Part shown: piece after piece, positions 1 through 4,972 of the stretch | How positions within the stretch are numbered: the first letter of the stretch is position 1 | Layout of the letters: each line of letters begins with the position of its first letter | Assembly: GCA_031258995.1 (NCBI GenBank) | Contig: JAIRMB010000017.1 | Span: 1-5,014 of the forward strand | Origin: Puniceicoccales bacterium | Lineage (GTDB): Bacteria; Verrucomicrobiota; Verrucomicrobiia; Opitutales; JAIRLM01 | DNA: 5,014 nt | Direction: 5' to 3' | Made by a program: the position numbers and the translations under genes | Notes under the pieces: model-generated | Seen by the model: the letters and a program-made list of their open reading frames with translations, nothing else | Databases searched by the model: none | Told to the model about the DNA's origin: nothing

Positions 1-326
1 CGGGCCGTGTCATCATCGTCTATGATGAAATCAATCTGCCGCTCGGCAAGTTCAAAGTCACCTACCGCAGCGGCGACGGCGGGCACAACGGTATGGCGGA
101 TGTAAATACTCGAGTGAGCGATAGCGTTCGTTTCCGGGTCGGCATCGGACCCAAATTGGACAAGGAGATGGACCTGAAGGACTATGTGTTGAGCAAATTT
201 ACGGACGGGGAGCAGGCGGCTCTGCTGCACGCCATGCCGGAAATCCTCGAAGGCTTGCGGAGCCTTCTGGCGGATGATTCCAAAACGCCGGCAGTCAACG
301 AAAGAACCGTCCCCTCGCCCTCCTAG
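1..326 (+). CDS. pth: Peptidyl-tRNA hydrolase, 3' part (5' end outside window)
   Basis: Pth cleaves the ester bond of peptidyl-tRNAs released early from ribosomes and recycles the tRNA in the cytoplasm. The reading frame is open from position 3, and about 107 residues are visible of a family usually near 190 residues, so the N-terminal part with the catalytic His is missing. Visible family blocks are VIIVYDEINLPLGKFK, which contains the conserved Asp (usually HDD or HDE, here YDE), then the GGHNG block with the substrate-binding Asn, then FRVGIGP, and finally DYVLSKF followed by an acidic helix. The C-terminal tail (SKTPAVNERTVPSPS) is ordinary and poorly conserved. The gene ends only 20 nt before an oppositely oriented tRNA pair. 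There is no intrinsic terminator between them. A small CCCCT/AGGGG stem at 311-329 spans the stop codon but has no T-tract. The family call is secure from the motifs; upstream partners cannot be seen. Confidence 0.93.
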   Translation, partial: GRVIIVYDEINLPLGKFKVTYRSGDGGHNGMADVNTRVSDSVRFRVGIGPKLDKEMDLKDYVLSKFTDGEQAALLHAMPEILEGLRSLLADDSKTPAVNERTVPSPS

Positions 327-346
327 GGGCAGCGGAAACCCGCACC

Positions 347-424
347 TGGTCGGGACGACTGGATTCGAACCAGCGACTTCTTGCTCCCAAAGCAAGCGCT
401 CTAGCCAGACTGAGCTACGTCCCG
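347..424 (-). tRNA. tRNA-Pro (anticodon UGG)
   Basis: Read on the minus strand, this folds into a complete cloverleaf. The acceptor stem is CGGGACG/CGTCCCG, the D-stem is GCTC/GAGC with a 10-nt loop, and the anticodon stem is CTTGC/GCAAG with loop TTTGGGA, which gives anticodon TGG (+ strand 387-389). The variable loop has 5 nt, and the T-arm is GCTGG-TTCGAAT-CCAGT with one G-U pair. The discriminator is A (position 350) and CCA is encoded (347-349). The UGG anticodon can read all or most CCN proline codons. It lies 5 nt downstream of tRNA-Gln on the same strand, so the two are probably one transcript. A 4-bp GCGG/CCGC hairpin directly follows the CCA on the minus strand, but no T-tract follows it. 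Confidence 0.97.
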
Positions 425-429
425 CCCCT

Positions 430-503
430 TGGCTGCCCGACAAGGATTCGAACCTTGACAAACAGATCCAGAATCTGCGGTGCTACCGTTACACCATCGG
501 GCA
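430..503 (-). tRNA. tRNA-Gln (anticodon CUG)
   Basis: On the minus strand this is a full cloverleaf of 74 nt including CCA. The acceptor stem is TGCCCGA/TCGGGCA, the D-stem is GTGT/GCAC with a 7-nt loop, and the anticodon stem is GCAGA/TCTGT with loop TTCTGGA, giving anticodon CTG (+ strand 469-471). The T-arm is CAAGG-TTCGAAT-CCTTG, the discriminator is G, and CCA is encoded at 430-432. It reads CAG codons only, so a separate UUG-anticodon tRNA-Gln is expected elsewhere in the genome. It is the promoter-proximal member of a Gln-Pro tRNA pair. I could not identify a convincing promoter for the pair in the DNA upstream (beyond 503). Confidence 0.97.
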
Positions 504-539
504 ACGGTTGGAGCAATGGGCTTCCGGACGGGCTGGGGC

Positions 540-663
540 AAGTTTTTTTCTGGCGCGACGGGCCCTACTTCGCAGCGGGTAAGTTTTGCCGAGGGCGATG
601 GTGCTGCCGTCTCCGAGTTTTTCCGTTGGCTTGCGGCTTTTGGGAAAGTTTTCGGGGCAACGC
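540..663 (+). repeat. Cluster of AAGTTTT-centred short repeats
   Basis: AAGTTTT starts at 540, 581 and 646, and a one-base variant GAGTTTT starts at 615, so spacings are 41, 34 and 31 nt. Downstream bases are related at some copies: AAGTTTTGCCGAGGGCGATG at 581 resembles AAGTTTTCCTGAGGCGATCG at 4889, upstream of dnaN. All exact copies lie on the plus strand, and apart from the one inside the dnaN start codon region they are non-coding. The unit is degenerate and the spacing irregular, so this may be a regulatory motif, relics of a small intergenic repeat, or local composition bias. Confidence 0.4.
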
Positions 664-743
664 ATAAAAATAGTGCTCTTTCGCCAAAAGAATTTGATCG
701 CTGCGGGTTGCATATGCCGGCCCGATTGCCTACTGTACCGAGC

Positions 744-748
744 GAGGG
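744..748 (+). promoter_or_regulatory. Ribosome binding site of the lipoprotein gene
   Basis: GAGGG sits 6 nt before the ATG at 755. It is a good Shine-Dalgarno match at normal spacing and supports that start over internal ones. Confidence 0.7.
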
Positions 749-754
749 TTCAAA

Positions 755-1552
755 ATGCTTAGAAATGTCATTGTGGTAACGTGCTGCGCCCTTCTATGTG
801 CTGGCTGCGGAACGGGTTTTCGGGCGAAGGGCAGCGGCCATTCGGCACAAAAGAGTGCGTCGAAAAAATTTTCCAGCAAATGGAAGGTGGCCGGGAGAAT
901 GTACTTCGAAAAGGCGGATGGGGAGAATTCCATTGGAACGGTCACGCTCGGCAATCAGGTCCGAAAAAGCTTAAAGCGGGTCCTAAATGTACAGACGGAT
1001 ACGGCAGAGAGCGCCTCGGTGGTAGCCATCGCCAGGAAGAACGGCTTGATCTGCATAGAAAGCGAGAAGGATCGATCGGAATCCGGCATGGAGCTGCATG
1101 CCACACTGCTGGGAGCAGACCCACAATTCGGCGATGGCCATGGAACACTCCAGGACGTCTATGAAAAATTGCCTCTTACGGACCACTTTACTGCAAGCAG
1201 TGCGCCCACTCTGGAGCAAATAGCAAAAGCCTACGATCAATTAATAGAGCCCGGACTGCCGTTTTCCATCATGGATATTATCTTTTGGGACGAGGGAGCG
1301 GAGCACGCATTTGTGGCAACACTTTCTCGAAACGAAAATTGCGAAATCACGAATGGCGATGGGGAGCCGGTTTCTGCCACGCTCAACGTGACGCTGGCCA
1401 ACGTGGACCAGTCCCTGCTAGAGGATCGCAGCTGGATAGAGAGCGTCCTAGATCAGCTCCAAAAGAAATTGCTGGGGAAGAATTTGCGTGTAGCTGCGAA
1501 AAATGGAGAGGCCAAACTGGAGTTCTATAGACCCGCTCCGAATCCCAACTAG
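755..1552 (+). CDS. Probable lipoprotein of unknown function (265 aa)
   Basis: I do not recognise the family. The N-terminus is lipoprotein-like: a short basic start (MLRN), a hydrophobic stretch (residues 5-16) and a C-A-G-C site with Cys18 as the candidate lipidated residue. Cys at -3 is less usual than Leu, so the lipobox is acceptable but not perfect. A basic Ser/Lys-rich linker (about 23-44) leads to a mixed alpha/beta body. There are no further hydrophobic segments long enough to span a membrane. The C-terminal third has an amphipathic helix (about 226-240, WIESVLDQLQKKLLG) and ends in a Pro/Asn tail. Cys100 and Cys196 could pair if the protein is periplasmic. A good Shine-Dalgarno sequence supports the start. 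It stands alone: tRNAs lie upstream on the other strand and rsmE converges from downstream with a 76-bp gap, so neighbours give no hint of function. Confidence 0.8.
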   Translation: MLRNVIVVTCCALLCAGCGTGFRAKGSGHSAQKSASKKFSSKWKVAGRMYFEKADGENSIGTVTLGNQVRKSLKRVLNVQTDTAESASVVAIARKNGLICIESEKDRSESGMELHATLLGADPQFGDGHGTLQDVYEKLPLTDHFTASSAPTLEQIAKAYDQLIEPGLPFSIMDIIFWDEGAEHAFVATLSRNENCEITNGDGEPVSATLNVTLANVDQSLLEDRSWIESVLDQLQKKLLGKNLRVAAKNGEAKLEFYRPAPNPN

Positions 1553-1628
1553 ACAATGCGATTCCCGTTAGAGTCGCCGTCGGAGGGCTATTTTTTTCGG
1601 ACTAGCTACGAAGCCCGATGAAGAACTT

Positions 1629-2360
1629 TCAGCCCCCGGCCAATTGGACGGCGGCGAGGAGGACCATTGCGGCCGTTTCGGCCGTAAGGATCCGCGGGCC
1701 AAGGGAGACGGGCAAAAAATCGTTCCTCCTCAGCCAGCGCTGCTCTTCCGGAGCAAAATCGCCTTCGGGGCCGACGGCCAGGTAGACATCGCCCGTAAGC
1801 ACGGAAAAACGGCCTGCCACCTCTCGCCAAGGGCTGGCGTTTGCTTCCAAGGAGGCGACTATGCGGAGAGAAGGGGAGCGGAGCGGAATTTCTTCCAGCG
1901 GCAGAGGCCGGCAGATGGCCGGGAGGAACGGATTGCGGGACTGGCGGCAGGAAGCGGTGGCGATTGCTCGCCAGCGCGCTTCTCGGGAGGGGGATTTTGT
2001 CGGCCGCAGTCCCCCATCGCCGTAGCGGCAGAGGACCGGGCAAATTTCCCAAATGCCCAGTTCCGTAGCCCGACGCAGCAGCTCATCCATGGCGGCGCCT
2101 TTCGGCAGGCCCTGCAGCAGGCGCGGACGGAGCGTGGGCGGCGGAACGTGTTCGACCGGACCGGGTATCGCTTCTGCCCGCCGCCCGTCGGCGGATCGGA
2201 GAGTGCAATCGGACCGCGCCCCGCGGCCATCGAAAAGGGTAACCCGGTCCCCCGCCCCCACTCGAAGAACCCGCAGTAGGTGGTGGCTCGTGGACGGGTC
2301 CAGCTGGAGCGGCTGCCCTTCGCGGATATCATTTGTCGCATAGACGTAGAAGTGGGCCAT
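1629..2360 (-). CDS. rsmE: 16S rRNA (uracil-1498-N3)-methyltransferase RsmE
   Basis: RsmE uses S-adenosylmethionine to methylate N3 of U1498 in helix 44 of 16S rRNA, on assembled small subunits. The 243 residues match the family's usual length. The N-terminal RNA-binding part has HLLRVLR (27-33) and TLFDGRG (41-47). The SPOUT (trefoil-knot) part has KGAAMDELLRRATELG (87-102), the QSRNPFLP block (140-147), AVGPEG (195-200) and the knot signature LGPRILTAETAA (220-231). Two positions deviate from what is most common: Asp201 where GPEGG is usual, and Thr226 where the ILR motif has Arg. Both may be lineage variation. The ATG at 2360 gives the typical start MAHFYV, but no Shine-Dalgarno sequence precedes it. 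The gene is divergent from the fliO-like gene (86 bp apart) and converges on the lipoprotein gene. Confidence 0.95.
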   Translation of the reverse strand: MAHFYVYATNDIREGQPLQLDPSTSHHLLRVLRVGAGDRVTLFDGRGARSDCTLRSADGRRAEAIPGPVEHVPPPTLRPRLLQGLPKGAAMDELLRRATELGIWEICPVLCRYGDGGLRPTKSPSREARWRAIATASCRQSRNPFLPAICRPLPLEEIPLRSPSLRIVASLEANASPWREVAGRFSVLTGDVYLAVGPEGDFAPEEQRWLRRNDFLPVSLGPRILTAETAAMVLLAAVQLAGG

Positions 2361-2408
2361 CGGTTGGAGGGGGTGCTAGAGTCTTCGCTGGCACAGTGCA
2401 AAATTTCT

Positions 2409-2437
2409 TTGACGGTACCACCGGGCCGACCGACAAT
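2409..2437 (+). promoter_or_regulatory. Sigma-70-type promoter for the fliO-like/fabV/clpP operon
   Basis: TTGACG (2409-2414, 5 of 6 consensus bases) and GACAAT (2432-2437, 4 of 6) are separated by exactly 17 nt. Transcription would begin near 2444, almost at the GTG at 2447 that I take as the start of the first gene. It lies within the divergent region shared with rsmE. The match is by eye. Confidence 0.55.
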
Positions 2438-2446
2438 ACGCACGCT

Positions 2447-2971
2447 GTGAGACGTTTTCTCTGGGTGACGGTTTGTGCCCTTTTTCTTTGCTGTGTCCCC
2501 TTCGGCTATTATCGTTTTCGCTCCGAGAGGCCACCATCCCACCATAGGGAGTTTTCACTAGCCCCCTCAGCCCGCCAATCGTCCGGAGAGCAGGCCGACG
2601 ATGGCGCGACCGGAGTGGCGGAACAAATTCAAAAGTCACTGGGCATGGAAGACCGGAAGGAGAAGTCACTGGCCCGATCCGTGGAGAAGATCTGCCTCGG
2701 CGCTGCCGCGCTACTCCTTCTTTGGGGTTTAGTTTCAGCCATACGGTCGCGCCGTTATCGGCTGAGTTCCTTCGCCATGGATTCCGATAGCCAGATCCGC
2801 ATTGTCCAAACGCGCCGTCTAGGCGACAAGCAATGCCTGGCCGTCGTCGCCTGCGAGCGGAAAAAATTTCTGATCGCCATCACACCTCAGAACATAGGGC
2901 TGATCGGCAGTCTGGACGGGGTGGAGCCGGCGCCGCAAAAAAATGCTTCCCCAGACGGAAATCCTTCCTAG
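2447..2971 (+). CDS. fliO: FliO-like membrane protein (flagellar export gate accessory)
   Basis: FliO is a small inner-membrane protein that helps assemble the FliP/FliQ/FliR export gate of the flagellar secretion system. With a GTG start at 2447 the product is 174 aa. It has a signal-peptide-like N-terminus (residues 1-20, MRRFLWVTVCALFLCC), a polar low-complexity linker (about 25-80), one transmembrane helix (about 82-99) followed by basic residues RSRR, and a C-terminal beta-rich domain (117-156). That domain has the FliO pattern: IVQTRRLGDKQCLAVV, then KKFLIAITPQNIGLIGSL. The frame is open back to an ATG at 2333, but that start would overlap rsmE and put polar sequence before the signal-like segment. 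GTG at 2447 or 2465, or ATG at 2645 (108 aa, keeping the transmembrane helix), are alternatives, and none has a clear Shine-Dalgarno sequence. No other flagellar gene is in view, so the FliO identity rests on topology and the C-terminal pattern alone. Confidence 0.6.
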   Translation: MRRFLWVTVCALFLCCVPFGYYRFRSERPPSHHREFSLAPSARQSSGEQADDGATGVAEQIQKSLGMEDRKEKSLARSVEKICLGAAALLLLWGLVSAIRSRRYRLSSFAMDSDSQIRIVQTRRLGDKQCLAVVACERKKFLIAITPQNIGLIGSLDGVEPAPQKNASPDGNPS

Positions 2972-2983
2972 GACCAGCTCACC

Positions 2984-2988
2984 GAAGG
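2984..2988 (+). promoter_or_regulatory. Ribosome binding site of fabV
   Basis: GAAGG lies 8 nt before the ATG at 2997. It decides the start: the frame is open from an ATG at 2943, but that codon lies inside the fliO-like gene, has no such site, and would add 18 residues absent from the family. Confidence 0.75.
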
Positions 2989-2996
2989 CAGCAGCC

Positions 2997-4199
2997 ATGG
3001 CGAAATTGATAATTGAACCGCGACTCCGGGGCTTCATTTGCACCACGGCTCACCCGATCGGCTGTCGAAAAATCGTAGAGGAACAGGCAAGTCGAGCCCG
3101 ACGCTGTCCCTTCCGGGGGCCAACGAGCGTTTTGGTTATCGGCGCATCCACCGGCTACGGACTCGCAAGTCGCGTTGCCGCAGCTTTCGGCGCCGGAGCG
3201 GCCACCTGCGGCGTTTTTTTCGAGCGGCCGGCAGAGGGAGAGCGGACCGCATCGGCCGGCTGGTACAACACGGCCGCATTCGAATCCCTAGCCGGAGAAG
3301 AGGGGCTCCTCGTCCGCAATGTTAACGGGGATGCGTTTTCTACGGAGATTAAAAAAAAGACCATCGATGTTCTCCGCAGCGACTTTCCGCCGGTCGATTT
3401 GGTTATCTATAGCTTAGCCGCGCCCCGTCGCACGGATCCGGCCGGAGTCACCCACCGCTCTGTCCTAAAGCCCATCGGTTCGCCATTTTATGGAAAAACG
3501 GTCCAAACGGACAGTGGCGCCGTGCGGGAGGTCGCCCTGGAACCGGCGACGGAGGAGGAAATCGCCGGCACCGTGGCCGTGATGGGCGGCGCCGACTGGC
3601 TCCTTTGGATGGAGGCGCTGCGGAAGGCTGACGTCCTTGCGGAGGGCGCAAAGGCCATAGCCTACGGCTACGTGGGGCCGGAGCTGACCTGGCCCATCTA
3701 TCGCTTCGGCACAATCGGCCGAGCGAAGGAAGATTTGGAGGCGACCGTCGAAAAAATCGACCGGATCCTTGCCCCACTCGGCGGGAAGGCCTACATTTCC
3801 ATTAATAAGGCTGTCGTAACCCAGGCCAGCGCCGCCATTCCGGTCGTGCCGCTCTACATCTCTCTGCTCTTCAAGCTCATGAAGGAGGAGGGCAGCCACG
3901 AAGATTGCCAGGATCAGATGATCCGGCTCTTTCGGGAAGGGCTCTATTGCGATAGGCCCCTCCCGGATGGCGCTGTCGACGACTCCGGCAGGATCCGCAT
4001 CGATGGGCGGGAACTAAAACCGGCACTGCAGGAGAAGGTTATCCAACTTTGGCCCACCCTTGATACGGGTAACCTTTTCGTTCTTACGGATTTTACCGGA
4101 TATCGATCCGACTTTCTGCGCCTATTCGGCTTTGGTGTCGGTGGGATTGACTATGATGATGCCGTGGAGTCGAATGTGCCATTGAAAGGACTGCCATGA
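2997..4199 (+). CDS. fabV: Trans-2-enoyl-ACP/CoA reductase (NADH-dependent), FabV
   Basis: FabV reduces the trans-2 double bond of enoyl-ACP (or enoyl-CoA in the related TER enzymes), the last step of each fatty-acid elongation cycle, in the cytoplasm. It is unrelated in size to FabI, and known members resist triclosan. The product from this start is 400 aa, the family's usual length. The N-terminus carries the hallmark RGFICTTAHPIGC (11-23). The nucleotide-binding loop is VIGASTGYGLASR (47-59), and the acidic Glu76 in GVFFERP fits a preference for NADH over NADPH. SLAAPRR (139-145) and MGGADWLLWMEAL (196-208) are further family blocks. The active-site Tyr-X8-Lys is Tyr235/Lys244 within TWPIYRFGTIGRAK. 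Nothing is missing or broken. The gene follows the fliO-like gene by 25 nt and shares an ATGA overlap with clpP, so all three are probably co-transcribed. Confidence 0.97.
   Translation: MAKLIIEPRLRGFICTTAHPIGCRKIVEEQASRARRCPFRGPTSVLVIGASTGYGLASRVAAAFGAGAATCGVFFERPAEGERTASAGWYNTAAFESLAGEEGLLVRNVNGDAFSTEIKKKTIDVLRSDFPPVDLVIYSLAAPRRTDPAGVTHRSVLKPIGSPFYGKTVQTDSGAVREVALEPATEEEIAGTVAVMGGADWLLWMEALRKADVLAEGAKAIAYGYVGPELTWPIYRFGTIGRAKEDLEATVEKIDRILAPLGGKAYISINKAVVTQASAAIPVVPLYISLLFKLMKEEGSHEDCQDQMIRLFREGLYCDRPLPDGAVDDSGRIRIDGRELKPALQEKVIQLWPTLDTGNLFVLTDFTGYRSDFLRLFGFGVGGIDYDDAVESNVPLKGLP
4185..4190 (+). promoter_or_regulatory. Ribosome binding site of clpP, inside the end of fabV
   Basis: AAAGGA ends 5 nt before the clpP ATG at 4196, within the last codons of fabV. 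With the ATGA stop/start overlap it suggests translational coupling of the two genes. Confidence 0.7.
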
Positions 4200-4825
4200 A
4201 AAACGATTGGGAAGAGGACGAGGAAGGGGAGGAAAGTCCCCACTGCTGTGATGCAAAAAAGCAACGGAGGACGGCCGCCTCCCGCATAGAGGAAAAATTT
4301 CTCGAAACGCGGAAGGTGTTCCTGTGGGGCCCCGTTGACGATGACAGTGCGCGGGCCGTTGTGGAGAAATTGCTCTTTTTGGACCTGGAGAAGCCGGGCG
4401 TGCCCATTACCTTCTACATCAATACGCCTGGCGGTTGCGTCACCTCCGGCATGGCCATCTACGACACTATCCGACTACTGAGCTCGCCGGTAACCGTCGT
4501 CGTAATGGGTATGGCGGCCAGCATGGGGTCCATCTTGCTTTGTGCCGCCGAGAAGGGCCGGCGACTCCTCTACCCGGGCGCTCGCGTGCTTATCCATCAG
4601 CCCCTCATTCAGGGACAAATCTATGCTCCGGCCGTGGATCTTAACATTCAAGCCGCAGAGATGGAGCGAACCCGGGAGGAAATGAACGTCATCCTTGCCC
4701 GGTCCTCCGGGCAGCCCATCGAAAAGATCCAAAGGGACACGGACCGGGATTTTTTTCTCAATGCGCAGGAGGCCATCGATTACGGTCTGGCCGACGCCAT
4801 CGTCCTGCCGGCCACGCTGCCCTAA
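4196..4825 (+). CDS. clpP: ATP-dependent Clp protease proteolytic subunit, variant N-terminus
   Basis: ClpP forms a barrel of two heptameric rings that degrades proteins fed by a ClpX- or ClpA-type ATPase in the cytoplasm. The 209-aa product keeps the whole catalytic core: YINTPGG (74-80, oxyanion region), nucleophile Ser109 in GMAASMGS, His134 in LIHQP, and Asp185 in the DTDRD block, followed by FFLNAQEAIDYGLAD. The usual N-terminal segment that forms the axial-pore loop (VPMVIE type) is not recognisable. In its place is a very acidic stretch (residues 4-13) with His16, Cys17 and Cys18 and a basic patch KKQRR (21-25) before the standard core begins near IEEKFLETRKVFL (31-43). About four extra residues follow the His motif (IYAPAVD where E. 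coli has ATD). From memory the core resembles chlamydial ClpP1-type subunits, which often act with a second ClpP. No clpX or tig gene is adjacent. Confidence 0.95.
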   Translation: MKNDWEEDEEGEESPHCCDAKKQRRTAASRIEEKFLETRKVFLWGPVDDDSARAVVEKLLFLDLEKPGVPITFYINTPGGCVTSGMAIYDTIRLLSSPVTVVVMGMAASMGSILLCAAEKGRRLLYPGARVLIHQPLIQGQIYAPAVDLNIQAAEMERTREEMNVILARSSGQPIEKIQRDTDRDFFLNAQEAIDYGLADAIVLPATLP

Positions 4826-4867
4826 ACGGCTGAAATGTGGTCTTTGAGGCTGTCATTTTGTGAAAAA

Positions 4868-4914
4868 ATCGCCCGAAGGAATTCGGCCAAGTTTTCCTGA
4901 GGCGATCGGCCGAA
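4868..4914. promoter_or_regulatory. Nested inverted repeats between clpP and dnaN
   Basis: Several complementary arms overlap. CCGAA (4873-4877) and TTCGG (4882-4886) form a 5-bp stem with a GGAA tetraloop. ATCGCC (4868-4873) pairs with GGCGAT (4901-4906). TTCGGCC (4882-4888) can instead pair with GGCCGAA (4908-4914). The arms compete, so alternative folds are possible. There is no T-tract after the stems, so it is not a standard intrinsic terminator for clpP. A role as a leader structure or binding site upstream of dnaN is possible but unproven. Confidence 0.4.
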
Positions 4915-4932
4915 CGCGGTTACCCTTGGCCC

Positions 4933-4938
4933 TTGACA
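4933..4938 (+). promoter_or_regulatory. Possible -35 box upstream of dnaN
   Basis: A perfect TTGACA lies 34 nt before the dnaN ATG. No good -10 box follows at 16-18 nt; the nearest T/A-rich bases (TAGGAA at 4953) give a 14-nt spacer. The box alone is weak evidence of a promoter. Confidence 0.3.
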
Positions 4939-4972
4939 ATTGGCTGCAAAAATAGGAACCGTTTCGCATGCC

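Larger units (their letters stand above)
504..754. other. Gene-free region between tRNA-Gln and the lipoprotein gene
   Basis: This is about 250 bases without a credible gene. It should hold the tRNA pair promoter (minus strand) and the promoter of the downstream lipoprotein gene (plus strand), but neither has a strong sigma-70 match. The best plus-strand candidate is TTGCAT (708-713), a 17-nt spacer and TACTGT (731-736), with only 3 of 6 consensus bases in each box. The stretch is rich in T-runs and holds three exact AAGTTTT heptamers (540, 581, 646) and one variant GAGTTTT (615), each followed by G/C-rich sequence. No known structural RNA was recognised. Confidence 0.6.

Noticed and set aside
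274..582. Open frame of 102 codons on the plus strand containing GFEPATSCSQSKRSS
   Set aside because: This is the familiar spurious translation of antisense tRNA sequence; it runs straight across both tRNA genes.
640..671. Possible promoter TTGGGA with an AT-rich -10 (ATAAAA) for the lipoprotein gene
   Set aside because: The match is poor and the spacer must be 18 nt; it is not better than chance in this T/A-rich stretch.
489..713. Minus-strand open frame of 74 codons upstream of tRNA-Gln
   Set aside because: It runs into the tRNA-Gln gene, has no recognisable domain and is rich in Arg/Lys/Pro as expected of non-coding GC-rich DNA.
1569..1597. Possible intrinsic terminator after the lipoprotein gene (seven T at 1591-1597)
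   Set aside because: The T-tract is good, but I can build only a 3-bp GCC/GGC stem before it, so the hairpin is not convincing.
1644..2279. Plus-strand open frame of 211 codons opposite rsmE
   Set aside because: It is the complement of rsmE, whose motifs are unambiguous; the plus-strand product is low-complexity Arg/Gly/Ala/Pro sequence.
1859..2545. Minus-strand open frame of 228 codons overlapping rsmE and the fliO-like gene
   Set aside because: A frame-shifted shadow of rsmE with Ser/Pro/Arg-rich sequence and no domain.
3448..3899. Long minus-strand open frames opposite fabV (109 and 144 codons)
   Set aside because: Shadows of the well-conserved fabV frame in GC-rich DNA.
4826..4972. Replication origin near dnaN
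   Set aside because: I saw no DnaA boxes of the TTATNCACA type on either strand and no AT-rich unwinding region; dnaA is also not adjacent.
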